The notes under the pieces are model-generated. The model saw only the letters and a list, made by a program, of their open reading frames with translations, searched no databases and was not told the origin of the DNA. Below, one piece after another: positions 1 to 8,491 of a DNA stretch of 64,000 bases. The translations under genes were made by a program, and so were the position numbers. Origin of the DNA: Halalkalibacter wakoensis JCM 9140 (GTDB taxonomy: Bacteria > Bacillota > Bacilli > Bacillales > Bacillaceae_D). Numbering within the stretch: the stretch's first letter is position 1; every line of letters begins with the position of its first letter. The DNA lies in assembly GCF_000513095.1 (NCBI RefSeq), contig NZ_BAUT01000016.1, positions 1 through 64,000 on the forward strand, given 5' to 3'.

Positions 1-13
1 AAATAATATTAAT

Positions 14-48
14 AAAAAAAGCCTAATTGGTGGTTTGCCCAATTAGAC
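14..48 (-). terminator. Terminator of the GntR-family gene
   Basis: On the minus strand an 8-bp stem (CTAATTGG at 23-30 pairing with CCAATTAG at 39-46) is followed by a run of seven T residues. It lies directly after the stop codon of the regulator gene at 61, as expected for an intrinsic terminator. Confidence 0.85.
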
Positions 49-60
49 TTTATACGCTAT

Positions 61-786
61 CTATTTACTTGCCTCAAGGTCTTCAATTAGCTGCACTACA
101 GAAAGCAAAAGATGTAACATCTTCTCGTAAGCAAGCGCTTCGTCTCGAGAGCAGATTGCTTCCATAACAGCCTTATGCATTAACAAAGCATCTTCCGTTT
201 TGCCGTGATTGTTTTTTTCTTGATATTTTTTTAAAACCTTAATTGTTGTTTGTCGACTTTGTACAAGACCATTATGCAACGTTTTAACCAAGCTAATCAT
301 TAAAACGTTACGAGAAGCTAACAAAATGCTATCATGAAATTCAAAATCAGCTCGAGCCCACTCTTCTTCATCACCTAGTGAATTTTCTAATCTCTCATAG
401 CTTTTCTTAATTAAGAGAATGTCTTCATCTGTCGCATTTCTTGCAGCAAGGCGAACAGCAGCTGGCTCAATAGCTAAGCGCACTTCCGATAACTGCAATA
501 AAAAATTCCTACTATCATTGGATCGTGATGCCCATGATATAATATCTGGATCCCACCATAACCATTCATTCTTCTCCCTAACAACCGTTCCTACTCGTGT
601 TGATGATTCAACGAGCCTTCTTGCCGTTAAGCCTTTTAACGCTTCCCTTACGACGGTTCTACTGACACCCTTCATTTCACTTAACGTTTCTACTTTAGGC
701 AGAATTTCACCAGGTGAGAGATTTCCTTGCACAATTTCCAACCCTATATCGTGTAATAATTGTTCACTTAAATTTTTTGGACCCAT
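61..786 (-). CDS. FadR-subfamily GntR transcriptional regulator
   Basis: A ligand-responsive DNA-binding regulator. The N-terminal winged helix-turn-helix (about residues 5-75) has the GntR signature PGEILPKVETLSE followed by GVSRTVVREALKGL. The C-terminal all-helical FCD domain (about 95-230) carries the DFEFHDSIL and MHKAVMEAI segments that supply metal or ligand-binding acidic and histidine residues in this family. I place the start at the ATG at 786 because AAGGAGG lies a few bases upstream; a longer in-frame start at 807 has no ribosome binding site. The protein is about 241 residues, normal for the subfamily. It sits at the edge of a TRAP-transporter/VOC cluster. An AATAATATTA motif in its own upstream region (about 843-854) also occurs in boxes over the neighbouring promoters, so autoregulation and control of the cluster are likely. 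The effector is unknown; FadR-type proteins usually sense organic acids. Confidence 0.9.
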   Translation of the reverse strand: MGPKNLSEQLLHDIGLEIVQGNLSPGEILPKVETLSEMKGVSRTVVREALKGLTARRLVESSTRVGTVVREKNEWLWWDPDIISWASRSNDSRNFLLQLSEVRLAIEPAAVRLAARNATDEDILLIKKSYERLENSLGDEEEWARADFEFHDSILLASRNVLMISLVKTLHNGLVQSRQTTIKVLKKYQEKNNHGKTEDALLMHKAVMEAICSRDEALAYEKMLHLLLSVVQLIEDLEASK

Positions 787-877
787 GCCTTCCTCCTTAA
801 AAAACAAACAACTTCCTATTTCATCAAAACTATATAAATCATATAATAATATTAAGTTGCTTGTTTTTCCACTAAAT

Positions 878-1848
878 TTATGTCACATACACTGTTTTTT
901 TAAACTGTAATACCATGATTGCTAAAAATACAAGCAAACAACCAACCCATTGTATCCAATTTAATGTTTCTTGTAAAAAAAGATAACTGAGCACAATCGT
1001 CACAATTGGCCCAGCCATCGAGATGACTGACGTTCTTTCTACACCAATACGTTTGATGCTTTCCATTGTAAAAAGTAAAGGGAAGACAGTTGTAAATAAA
1101 GATAAGAAAAACAAGTATATAGAAACGGTCGGTGACAGCGAAAAAATGGCAGAAGTCCCCCCCCTTAACACATGGCCCCTAGATAGATTGATAAAAATAG
1201 GACAGAAACAACCATTCCAATTGCATTTACATTGATCACACCCGTTTTAGTAAGAACCTTGCTTGCAAGTACTAAATAAATTGCATATGTGAAAGCTGAA
1301 AGAAGGATTAAAGTTCCACCAAACATGTTCATTTTAAGAATAGAAAGGTTACCTCCGCTCAGTGCAAAGAACAACCCAATGTAAATAATAAAAAAGAAAA
1401 CGCATGTCCAGACTCTGATTTTCCACTTATTCAGTAGCGCTGTAATTAAAATAACAAAAACTGGATACGTAAACAATAGCATTCTTTCTAGTACAGCTGA
1501 TACATAAACAAGTCCCCAAAAATCTAGAAGAGGTGAGAGAAAGAATCCAAAAAAACCAATAAGTAGTAAATATATCCCCATTTTTCTACTCTTTACTAGT
1601 AATCGGTTCTTAGGCGAACACAAAAAGAGCAAACTTAATACTACTGCAGCAATAACTTGCCTAATATACAATGCGTCTTCAGGCGTTACCCCATGTTCGT
1701 ATATTACTTTTATGATAATGGGCTTAATTGAAAGAAATAAAGTAGCACTTATAGCAAAAAAGACTCCTAGAAAAGGCGGGTACTTTCTTTGAGGATTAAA
1801 TCGTTTCTTCACAAAAAGAAGGCCCCCTCTTTTAGATATACGTAACAC
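878..1848 (-). pseudogene. EamA/DMT-family transporter, frameshifted
   Basis: A ten-helix drug/metabolite transporter of the EamA family, split into two reading frames. The upstream part (1848 to 1165) holds about eight hydrophobic helices and stops at TAA 1165-1167. The last two helices continue in another frame from about 1171 to 878 (MESIKRIGVERTSVISMAG, then ETLNWIQWVG). The span is 971 nt, so restoring one base gives 324 codons, the usual size. An 8-base C run (G on the coding strand) lies at 1157-1164, but the stop precedes it, so the lost base must be slightly upstream, near 1168-1173. The first codon at 1848 is GTG; an internal GTG at 1812 behind AAAGAGGGGG is an alternative start. 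The gene follows the VOC gene on the same strand. It may be a real pseudogene or a sequencing error. Confidence 0.8.
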
Positions 1849-1877
1849 CTTACATCGAGTAAATGTAAGGTGTTACG
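1841..1877. repeat. 15-bp inverted repeat between VOC and EamA genes
   Basis: The arms 1841-1855 and 1863-1877 are perfectly complementary over 15 bp with a 7-nt loop. No long T run follows on either strand. It lies between the stop of the VOC gene and the start of the EamA gene, so it could be an RNA stem that separates expression of the two genes. Confidence 0.7.
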
Positions 1878-1894
1878 TTCGTTACTTTATCCGA

Positions 1895-2776
1895 TTAAAC
1901 TAGTGCTTTTTCGAAATCTACACCCCATAATGACAAACACTCGTCTGTACTCCAAACTTTCGGCTTTTGTGGAAAGTCCTGGTGCCATGGTCTAGGGTCA
2001 AAAATGCCGAGTTCTTTAATGAAGACATCTGCATCTGTAAATAACTCAATTAAGTTACCTTCTGGATCATAGTGATAGCAAGCAATGTTATGTCCTGCTC
2101 CATGACGAGAAGGACCCCACTCTAAATGTTTTCCATTTAATCTTAAAAAATCTAATGTATCTACTAAATGTGCATAATTTCTCATTTCAAATGCAATATG
2201 GTGCATACCTTTTTTCTCAGATGTAAAGAAATTAAGAACATGATGATCTCTATTACATGTCATAAAACCAAAATAATCCTCAATCCAATCGGTATTGACA
2301 AAGCCAATCTTTTCATAGAAAGCTACTTGCTTTTTGGCGTCCTTAACCCTTAATGATAGATGTCCAATCTTGTTTGGTACAATTCCTTTGCTTTTATATC
2401 CAGGTTTCTTCGTCATAGACATACTTTGATATAACTCAATTTGATAACCTTCAGGGTCCTCAAATTGTATGAGTTCTGGAACACCAGGCTTTGCATCAAA
2501 TTGAATCGTAGTCTTTATATCGAATCTTTTTAAATAATCTGCAACTTCATTGATTGATAGATCTGATTCATATTGAAATCCAACTTTTTTAATTCCAGTT
2601 TGATTGGAAGGGGAAAGCACGATGTTATGGTGATCCGTTGAACTAGTGAAGTAAACGCTTCCATTTTCATCCTGATCACTTTCGGTGAAACCAACAATTT
2701 CTGAGTAATAGTTTTTCATTTCCTCTAAATTCTTAGCGTTAAATTCTACATAACCTAACTTAAAAATGTTGATCAT
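1895..2776 (-). CDS. Two-domain VOC/extradiol dioxygenase-like protein
   Basis: A 293-residue protein of two vicinal-oxygen-chelate modules, arranged as in catechol 2,3-dioxygenases. The N-terminal module (about 4-115) starts KLGYVEFNAKN and ends EDPEGYQIELYQS. The C-terminal module (about 135-260) has GHLSLRV, GMHHIAFEM and DPEGNLIELF, which supply the His-His-Glu metal ligands, plus GAGHNIACYHYD around the active site. It probably uses a divalent metal to cleave or rearrange an aromatic or oxo substrate; the substrate is not evident. The ATG at 2776 follows GAGGAG. The promoter at 2814-2842 is covered by a box shared with the TRAP promoter, so this enzyme and that transporter are probably co-regulated and may handle the same compound. 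Confidence 0.85.
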   Translation of the reverse strand: MINIFKLGYVEFNAKNLEEMKNYYSEIVGFTESDQDENGSVYFTSSTDHHNIVLSPSNQTGIKKVGFQYESDLSINEVADYLKRFDIKTTIQFDAKPGVPELIQFEDPEGYQIELYQSMSMTKKPGYKSKGIVPNKIGHLSLRVKDAKKQVAFYEKIGFVNTDWIEDYFGFMTCNRDHHVLNFFTSEKKGMHHIAFEMRNYAHLVDTLDFLRLNGKHLEWGPSRHGAGHNIACYHYDPEGNLIELFTDADVFIKELGIFDPRPWHQDFPQKPKVWSTDECLSLWGVDFEKALV

Positions 2777-2806
2777 CTAACTCACTCCTCAATGTGGTAT
2801 TGGATT

Positions 2807-2828
2807 TTAATTAATAATATTATATTAT
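2807..2828. promoter_or_regulatory. Candidate operator over the VOC promoter
   Basis: A 22-bp AT-rich sequence that is identical, on the opposite strand, to 3412-3433. It covers the -10 and spacer of the VOC promoter. The neighbouring FadR-type regulator is the obvious candidate to bind it (inference). Confidence 0.6.
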
Positions 2829-2842
2829 TTTATAACCGTCAA
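2814..2842 (-). promoter_or_regulatory. SigA-type promoter of the VOC gene
   Basis: On the minus strand TTGACG (2842-2837) is separated by 17 bp from TATTAT (2819-2814), about 40 bp upstream of the VOC start codon. Confidence 0.7.
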
Positions 2843-2868
2843 TAATATTTTGAAAATTTATTCAACTG

Positions 2869-3303
2869 TTAGTTTTTGTAGATAAGATATAACGCAATTC
2901 CAATTAGAAAAACTGCCAGCATCCGATTCAAATCAAATTGAATCTGTCTTCCACTAAACATACCTGTTGAATCCAAAATCATACTTGTAATTAATTGTCC
3001 TGCAATAATAGAAACAATTGTAATCGCTACTCCTATTTTTGGTACTGAAAGGACCATAGAAAGAACGATAAATGCACCAAGAATCCCCCCTGTCAACTGC
3101 CATTTAGGAACTGACATTAACTGAAGAATATTTCCTTTTCCCATAAAAATCATAGCTAAAAATAAAACAATTGCTCCAATTGAAAAAGAAACAAACGCGG
3201 CTTCCACTAATCCAATCTTCTTTCCTAAATCTCCATTTATTCCTGCTTGAAATGCTAAAGCCACCCCTGCTAGTAAAGAAATGATAACCATTAGCCATTG
3301 CAT
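2869..3303 (-). CDS. YdcZ-type DMT-superfamily membrane protein
   Basis: A 144-residue integral membrane protein with about five hydrophobic helices and the opening LAGVALAFQAGINGDLGKKIG, typical of the DUF606/YdcZ family, a half-size branch of the drug/metabolite transporter superfamily that probably works as a dimer. The QAGINGDLG segment in the first helix-loop is the family hallmark. The ATG at 3303 follows an AGGAGG-type site. A plausible promoter (TTGACA at 3372-3367 on the minus strand with a weak TTTAAA box) lies upstream, back to back with the TRAP promoter. The transported molecule is unknown; its position suggests a role in export or uptake linked to the neighbouring TRAP substrate. 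Confidence 0.8.
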   Translation of the reverse strand: MQWLMVIISLLAGVALAFQAGINGDLGKKIGLVEAAFVSFSIGAIVLFLAMIFMGKGNILQLMSVPKWQLTGGILGAFIVLSMVLSVPKIGVAITIVSIIAGQLITSMILDSTGMFSGRQIQFDLNRMLAVFLIGIALYLIYKN

Positions 3304-3390
3304 AATGTTCCTCCTTTCTTTTATTTTAATAAACTCTCATCTATTTAAATTCAAGTAAAAACTAATTGTCAAATTATTAAAAATAATATC

Positions 3391-3418
3391 TTGACATCTT
3401 ACCACTCATTGATAATAT
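3391..3418 (+). promoter_or_regulatory. SigA-type promoter of the first TRAP operon
   Basis: TTGACA at 3391-3396 and TAATAT at 3413-3418 are separated by 16 bp, upstream of the DctQ gene. The -10 box lies inside the 22-bp box at 3412-3433. Confidence 0.7.
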
Positions 3419-3433
3419 AATATTATTAATTAA
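3412..3433. promoter_or_regulatory. Candidate operator over the TRAP promoter
   Basis: This is an inverted identical copy (22 of 22 bp) of 2807-2828 and covers the -10 of the TRAP promoter, so a bound repressor would block transcription. Probable target of the FadR-type regulator encoded at 61-786 (inference). Confidence 0.6.
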
Positions 3434-3456
3434 TCAACTTTTTATTTCTTTTATTT

Positions 3457-3470
3457 TGCAAGCGCTTTCT
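3457..3470. promoter_or_regulatory. cre-like catabolite control box
   Basis: TGCAAGCGCTTTCT has the AAGCGCTT palindrome of CcpA-binding cre boxes, with two mismatches to TGWAANCGNTNWCA. It lies between the TRAP promoter and DctQ, where CcpA would act as a roadblock. Confidence 0.55.
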
Positions 3471-3491
3471 AAATTTTATAGGAGGGATTGT

Positions 3492-4013
3492 ATGGTACTT
3501 AGTAAGTTTCGACGCTGGTTTGATGTAACCGTATCAAGCCTTAGTTTTACCGGCACCGTATGGATTGCTATTCTAATGATTATTATCGTTTCAGACGTCA
3601 TTGGCAGAGGCTTATTTAATTCACCCATACAAGGTGTACCCGAAATTGTTAAGAATTCAATTGTAGGTCTGACCTTCCTGCAACTTGCCCATGTATTAAG
3701 GGAAGGCAGGCACATTCGTACGACTGTATTGTATGACCGCGTTAATGATCGATTTAAAAAGGTACTTGATTTCTCAGCTAACATTGCAGGTATGATCATC
3801 TTTTCCCTCATCTTCTATGCGACTATCCGTCCTGCTATTCAAGCTTACGAGCTTGGAACGTTTGAAGGTAATATTGTTAGAATTCCAACTTTTCCAACGT
3901 ATTTACTCATTTTGATAGGTAGCTTATTTATGTTTCTACAGTTTCTAATTCTAACGATTGATCTATTTACGAAAAAGTCATCGACAGAGCCTATTGAAAA
4001 GGAGGAGAATTAG
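3492..4013 (+). CDS. TRAP transporter small permease (DctQ type)
   Basis: The four-helix small membrane subunit of a tripartite ATP-independent periplasmic-type transporter. It joins the large permease and uses an ion gradient to import a substrate delivered by the binding lipoprotein. About 174 residues with helices near 20-40, 55-75, 95-115 and 135-155; the segment SDVIGRGLFNSPIQGVPEIV between the first two helices is typical of DctQ. I choose the ATG at 3492 because AGGAGGGA lies 6-7 nt upstream; a longer reading frame from 3456 would run through the ribosome binding site itself. It is followed after 3 nt by the large permease. Expression is probably under the box at 3412-3433 and the cre box. 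Confidence 0.9.
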   Translation: MVLSKFRRWFDVTVSSLSFTGTVWIAILMIIIVSDVIGRGLFNSPIQGVPEIVKNSIVGLTFLQLAHVLREGRHIRTTVLYDRVNDRFKKVLDFSANIAGMIIFSLIFYATIRPAIQAYELGTFEGNIVRIPTFPTYLLILIGSLFMFLQFLILTIDLFTKKSSTEPIEKEEN

Positions 4014-4016
4014 AAA

Positions 4017-5342
4017 ATGGATCCGATTTTCATAGGTTTACTTACATTCGTTTTATTAGTTGTCATTGTTCTTTTAGGAATGCACGTTGCTGTTGCTCTT
4101 GCTGTCACGAGCTTACTAGGGGTTTGGTTAACATTAGGAGATTTCTCTCAAAGTATAAAAATCTTAAGTAGTACTTCCTATAACGCAATTAACGATTATA
4201 CGTATGCGGTTGTCCCATTATTTGTATTAATGGGCATGTTTACGAATCTATCAGGTGCTAGTACAGAAATTTATAATGCGTTCCATGTTCTCCTGCGTAG
4301 GATCAGGGGCGGTCTAGGGATGGCAACGGTTGGAGCAAATGCGGTTTTTGCAACTATTACCGGAGTAAGTGTAGCTTCAGCTGCAGTCTTCAGTAAAGTC
4401 GCTATTGATCCAATGACTCGACTAAACTATGACAAGAAACTAGCACTTGGTGCTGTTGCAGGGAGTTCTGTCCTTGGAATGCTTATACCACCAAGTTTAA
4501 TGTTTATTGTGTACGGAATGCTATCACAACAATCCGTTGGTGCCTTATTTATTGCAGGTGTTATTCCAGGGATTCTCCTTGCTGTTGTGTACTGTATAGG
4601 TATTTATACAATGGCAACGTTAAAACCTTCTCTCGTTGGAGGAAAAATAGAAAAAACAGAGAAAATAAAATGGTCTAAAGAAGATACGAAAACTTTACTT
4701 AAACCAGCTGCTGTCGGGGTGTTAGTATTCGTTATGCTAGGGGGATTATATGGAGGTTGGTTTACCCCAACAGAAGCAGGTGCTGTAGGGGCATTTGGGG
4801 CATTACTGCTCGTTATTTTGAAAAGAAAACTAACGTTAAAAGGCTTTTGGAAAACATTATTAGAAACAGGCTATACTTCTGCTAGTGTTCTATTGTTGTT
4901 AATAGGAGCTACTATGTACTCGCGTATGTTAGGGGTTACTGGTGTCATTGCTGCTTTAGAACGCTCTATTCAGTCATTGAATGTTTCTCCAATTGTCCTA
5001 GTCATTATTTTCCTATTAATCATGATTGCTCTTGGAACAATTCTTGATGCGATCTCAATGTTATTAATTACAATGCCTATGATGCTACCATTTATTTTTG
5101 CGATTGGATTTGATCCAATATTATTCGGTGTTCTCGTTGTCATAGCAGCTGAAATTGGGTTATTGACTCCTCCATTTGGATTAGTCGTTTACTCTATGAA
5201 ATCCTCCCTAGGAGATAAAGCAACAATAGAAGAAATATTTATAGGAGCATTTCCATTTATTATTATGATGCTGATTGTTATCATTCTCCTACTTTGTTTC
5301 CCATTCTTAGTCACTTGGTTGCCTAGCTTATCTGCAACATAA
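4017..5342 (+). CDS. TRAP transporter large permease (DctM type)
   Basis: The 441-residue, twelve-helix translocation subunit of the TRAP transporter, member of the ion transporter superfamily. Family marks are GSSVLGMLIPPSLMFIVYG in the first half and AEIGLLTPPFGLVVYSMKSS in the second, the two inverted re-entrant hairpin regions that form the transport core. The start ATG follows GGAGGAG overlapping the end of DctQ, so the two permeases are translationally close. Sodium coupling is usual for this family and would suit an alkaliphile. The substrate cannot be read from the sequence; carboxylates are most common. Confidence 0.93.
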   Translation: MDPIFIGLLTFVLLVVIVLLGMHVAVALAVTSLLGVWLTLGDFSQSIKILSSTSYNAINDYTYAVVPLFVLMGMFTNLSGASTEIYNAFHVLLRRIRGGLGMATVGANAVFATITGVSVASAAVFSKVAIDPMTRLNYDKKLALGAVAGSSVLGMLIPPSLMFIVYGMLSQQSVGALFIAGVIPGILLAVVYCIGIYTMATLKPSLVGGKIEKTEKIKWSKEDTKTLLKPAAVGVLVFVMLGGLYGGWFTPTEAGAVGAFGALLLVILKRKLTLKGFWKTLLETGYTSASVLLLLIGATMYSRMLGVTGVIAALERSIQSLNVSPIVLVIIFLLIMIALGTILDAISMLLITMPMMLPFIFAIGFDPILFGVLVVIAAEIGLLTPPFGLVVYSMKSSLGDKATIEEIFIGAFPFIIMMLIVIILLLCFPFLVTWLPSLSAT

Positions 5343-5347
5343 ACAAA

Positions 5348-5361
5348 TGTAAGCGCTGTAA
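5348..5361. promoter_or_regulatory. cre-like box between DctM and DctP genes
   Basis: TGTAAGCGCTGTAA matches the cre consensus at all but one position. It lies between the permease and the binding-protein gene, an unusual intra-operon place, perhaps to give the binding protein separate CcpA control. Confidence 0.5.
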
Positions 5362-5414
5362 TAATAGCCAGTTTGGCTTTTATTAATACAAATTAGTTAA
5401 GGGGGATTTAGATA

Positions 5415-6548
5415 ATGAAAAACAGTAGAACATGGTTAGTCTTCTTTTCGATCTTCTTATTTACCCTAATTCTTGCAGCTTGTGGGTCTGAAACCAATAC
5501 GACCACAAGCAACTCAGAGACCAATACGAATGATGAGGTTACACCTGCTGAAAACGGTGAGAAAGAAACAATCACGCTTAGAATTGGAGCAGGTGCACCG
5601 ATTGAAAGCTCCATTTGGCTTCAGCCAATTCGAGATTATTTTATGAAGGAAGTAAATGAGTCCTTAGAAAACTATGAAATAGATTGGGTTGAAAATTGGG
5701 GTACCATTACCGATATGCCTGGTGAGTTAGAAACAATTGAAGCAGGTTTGTTAGACGTTGGTTTTAGTACTGCTGCCTTTCAACCTACCCATTTAAAAAT
5801 GTCTAGCATGGGCTTTAACACACCATTTTCAAGCAGCGACCCAGAAATCATTGCTGAAGTGGCCATCCAAATGGAAGAAACATTTGAAGAATTCGCTGGA
5901 GAATATGACAAAGTGAATGCAAAGTTATTAGGGTTAGCCGTTTCTGAGAACTATGTTCTTACAACAACGTTTCCTGTAAACTCATTAGAAGATTTACAAG
6001 GTAAGAGGATTGCAGGTGCCTCAGCGAACCAAAAGTGGTTACAAGCATCTGGAGCCGTTCCTGTTCAAAGTGCATTAACTGAAGCATACCAAAGCTTGCA
6101 ATCAGGGGTGTACGAAGGTTGGGTTATTTTCCCAAGTTCATTAATTGGTTTCAAAATGTATGAGCAAGCTAAGTACATTACAAATGTTCCTTTTGGCTCG
6201 ATGATTCTTGGTGGACTTGTTGTGAATAATGACGTTTGGGCAGGTTTACCTGAAGAAGTGCAAACTGTTTTTGAAGAAGTCGGAAAGCAATACACTTATG
6301 AGATCGCGAAATACTCTAAAGAATCAACAATTGCTGACTTTAAAGAGATGGAGGAAGCAGGTGTAACAATTACCACCCTATCTCCTGAAGATGAGGCTGA
6401 ATGGGCATCACGTTTAGAGTTTATGCCGATTGAATATGCGGAAGAGTTAAATTCTTCTGGTTTACCTGGAACAGAAATCATGCAGTCCTATATTCAGTTC
6501 CAAAAAGACGCTGGTCATGAATTCCCATCGCCTTATGAGATTCAGTAA
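5415..6548 (+). CDS. TRAP transporter substrate-binding lipoprotein (DctP type)
   Basis: The extracytoplasmic binding protein of the TRAP system, 377 residues. It begins with a lipoprotein signal (KNSRTW, hydrophobic stretch, then LAACGS) so Cys at about residue 23 would be lipid-anchored. An acidic Thr/Asn-rich linker follows, then the two-lobed DctP fold with LRIGAGAPIESS at the start of lobe 1, PVNSLEDLQGKRIAGASAN before the hinge and ALTEAYQSLQSGVYEGW, equivalent to the family segment that contacts the carboxylate. It is preceded by AAGGGGGA and a small GCC-stem hairpin, arrangements that allow higher output than the permeases. It is followed by a strong terminator, so it ends the operon. 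The ligand is unknown. Confidence 0.9.
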   Translation: MKNSRTWLVFFSIFLFTLILAACGSETNTTTSNSETNTNDEVTPAENGEKETITLRIGAGAPIESSIWLQPIRDYFMKEVNESLENYEIDWVENWGTITDMPGELETIEAGLLDVGFSTAAFQPTHLKMSSMGFNTPFSSSDPEIIAEVAIQMEETFEEFAGEYDKVNAKLLGLAVSENYVLTTTFPVNSLEDLQGKRIAGASANQKWLQASGAVPVQSALTEAYQSLQSGVYEGWVIFPSSLIGFKMYEQAKYITNVPFGSMILGGLVVNNDVWAGLPEEVQTVFEEVGKQYTYEIAKYSKESTIADFKEMEEAGVTITTLSPEDEAEWASRLEFMPIEYAEELNSSGLPGTEIMQSYIQFQKDAGHEFPSPYEIQ

Positions 6549-6559
6549 GTTTAACTAGC

Positions 6560-6597
6560 AAGTGACTTAAAAGAGCCTTCTTTTAAGTCACTTTTTT
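6560..6597 (+). terminator. Terminator of the first TRAP operon
   Basis: A 15-bp perfect stem (6560-6574 with 6579-6593) and a run of T residues follow the DctP stop codon. Confidence 0.9.
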
Positions 6598-6735
6598 TAA
6601 TGTAGGAGCTAGAAGTATTAACATTCATTCTTCAACTACAAACCGTATTACTAGTCAACAACACTATCTGGTAATTATTATAAATTTTAGGCTTATATTC
6701 TAACTCATAATGTTTTATAATGAGTAAAGGAATTA

Positions 6736-6747
6736 CTTACCTAGGTA
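6736..6747. promoter_or_regulatory. Palindrome upstream of the MarR gene, candidate operator
   Basis: TTACCTAGGTAA is a perfect 12-bp palindrome just downstream of a TATAAT (6715-6720) and about 20 bp before the TTG start of the MarR gene. The TATAAT itself lies between ACTCAT and ATGAGT half-sites. MarR proteins usually bind such palindromes in their own promoter; binding is inferred. Confidence 0.5.
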
Positions 6748-6768
6748 ACTATTATTGGGGGATTTATT

Positions 6769-7197
6769 TTGGATACAAGTAACCTGCTTCATATGCTAAA
6801 TCAGAAAGTTCGATTGCATTCAAAAAACTTAAATGAACAATTGCAACAGTTTGGGTTGTACTCTGCTCAATGGACTATTCTTTATGTTCTTAGTCAGAAG
6901 GGCCCGATGTCTCAAACAGATATTTGGCAATATTTAAAAGTAGAAGCGCCAACAGTCACACGTACCCTAACTCGTATGGAGTCAAGTGGATGGATTAATC
7001 GAAGACAAGGAAAAGATAAGCGCGAGCGAATCATAGAGTTATCAAGTCATGCAAAGCAATTCTTTCCAACTATTAAAGGTAAAATCGAAACCCTTGATCA
7101 AGAGTACCTTGCTCCCTTATCTGAACAAGAACGTCTTCAGCTTCTTCACTTGCTTGAGAAACTAGGAACGAAAAAGGATGATTTAGATGAAAGCTAG
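6769..7197 (+). CDS. MarR-family transcriptional regulator
   Basis: A 142-residue winged-helix repressor. The core is LYSAQWTILYVLSQKGPMSQ, then the recognition helix region KVEAPTVTRTLTRMESSGW and the wing RRQGKDKRERIIELS. It starts with TTG at 6769 behind GGGGGA with a six-base spacer; no ATG is available in a suitable place. It overlaps the following MFS transporter gene by 11 nt, so the two form one unit, a common layout in which the repressor controls an efflux pump. The palindrome at 6736-6747 is a plausible autoregulatory site. The inducing ligand is unknown. Confidence 0.9.
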   Translation: MDTSNLLHMLNQKVRLHSKNLNEQLQQFGLYSAQWTILYVLSQKGPMSQTDIWQYLKVEAPTVTRTLTRMESSGWINRRQGKDKRERIIELSSHAKQFFPTIKGKIETLDQEYLAPLSEQERLQLLHLLEKLGTKKDDLDES

Positions 7198-8398
7198 TAA
7201 ACAACCAATCTGGACAAAAGACTTTCTTTGCGTTGCGTTCGTTAATTTGATCATCTTTATTGCCTTTTATGCATTACTCACAACATTACCGATTTATGTT
7301 GTTTATCAATTGGGCGGAACGGAAGCTCAAGCTGGCTTGGTCGTAACGGTCATGCTCGTTGCTGCTATTCTGATAAGGCCATTCTCTGGAAATCTGCTAC
7401 AGCGATTCGGTAAACGGAACGTTCTAATTGTAAGTACTATTTTTTTCACTGTTACTTCCTTTCTATATACATGGGTTGATCAATTTCTTCCATTACTCAT
7501 CTTACGGTTTCTACATGGCTTTTCCTTTGCTATTTTAACAACAGCAACCTCAACTCTTGCTACAGATATCGTTCCTTCAGAAAGACGCGGTGAAGGGCTC
7601 GGTTATTTTACTATGTTTTTGAACGTAGCGATCGTGGTTGGTCCTTTTGCCGGACTTATGCTCATTCAACACATTTCGTTTCAACAATTCTTTTTATTCC
7701 TTAGCTGTTTTGTCATCATGAGTATCATTTGTTCCATGCTCTTATCTACTAAAGGTATCCCAAAACCAATAAAGAACACTGTAAAAAGAAGACTTTCCAT
7801 TCACCAACTATTTGAAACGAAAGCCTTACCTTTTGCCTTCATTATTAGTCTCGTATCCTTTGCTTATGCTGCCATTCTTTCCTTTATCTCTGTTTATGCC
7901 ATTGAAATTCACCTCGAACAACTGTCTGGTTATTTCTTTATTGTTCTAGCCATCACGATGCTTGTTTCTAGACCTTATTTAAGCCGTTTGTTTGATCAGC
8001 GCGGACCCAAAATAGTGATTCTACCTAGTTTGCTTGTTTTTGCGAGCGGCTTTACATTACTTGCGGTTTCTCAGTCAGCTTGGTTATTTTTATTAGCCGC
8101 TGGTGTGATTGGAGTCGGTTACGGATCACTTATGCCGTTATTGTTATCTCTAGCAACGGAACGAGTTGACTCAAGTCGAACTGGTCATGCAACTGCGACG
8201 TTTTTCACGTTGTATGATATCGGTGTCGCTGTTGGGGCATTTTGGTTGGGCTTACTTGTACCTATGATTGGATTTTCAAACATGTTTCATGCTTTAGCAA
8301 TCTTTGTCTTACTGATTTTCGCGATCTTTTATTATTTACATCAACGGATGCATGTGTCTATTAAAAAAAAGACTACTTATAAAATGAACGATTTATAA
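7187..8398 (+). CDS. MFS transporter (probable efflux pump)
   Basis: A 403-residue major facilitator with twelve predicted helices. Motif A is present between helices 2 and 3 (GNLLQRFGKRN) and a degenerate copy between helices 8 and 9 (SRLFDQRGPKI). The STLATDIVPSERRGEGLGYF segment after helix 4 is typical of the DHA1 drug:H+ antiporter branch. The start ATG overlaps the MarR gene, whose last codons carry the ribosome binding site (AAAAAGGATGA). Pairing with MarR supports inducible export of a toxic small molecule. It ends before a long hairpin shared with the convergent EamA gene. Confidence 0.88.
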   Translation: MKASKQPIWTKDFLCVAFVNLIIFIAFYALLTTLPIYVVYQLGGTEAQAGLVVTVMLVAAILIRPFSGNLLQRFGKRNVLIVSTIFFTVTSFLYTWVDQFLPLLILRFLHGFSFAILTTATSTLATDIVPSERRGEGLGYFTMFLNVAIVVGPFAGLMLIQHISFQQFFLFLSCFVIMSIICSMLLSTKGIPKPIKNTVKRRLSIHQLFETKALPFAFIISLVSFAYAAILSFISVYAIEIHLEQLSGYFFIVLAITMLVSRPYLSRLFDQRGPKIVILPSLLVFASGFTLLAVSQSAWLFLLAAGVIGVGYGSLMPLLLSLATERVDSSRTGHATATFFTLYDIGVAVGAFWLGLLVPMIGFSNMFHALAIFVLLIFAIFYYLHQRMHVSIKKKTTYKMNDL

Positions 8399-8491
8399 GA
8401 AATGGCTATTGTGCTAGAAATCAAGAGGCCACTGTCGATTTTCACCTTTTTCAATGCCTTTAGAAATCAATCTAGTAAAAATTATCTGTAT

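Noticed and set aside
419-910. 163-codon open frame on the plus strand across the GntR gene
   Set aside because: Shadow of the regulator on the opposite strand; composition is not protein-like and there is no ribosome binding site.
1157-1164. 8-base C run as the cause of the EamA frameshift
   Set aside because: The in-frame stop (1165-1167) comes before the run in the direction of translation, so slippage in the run cannot by itself join the two frames.
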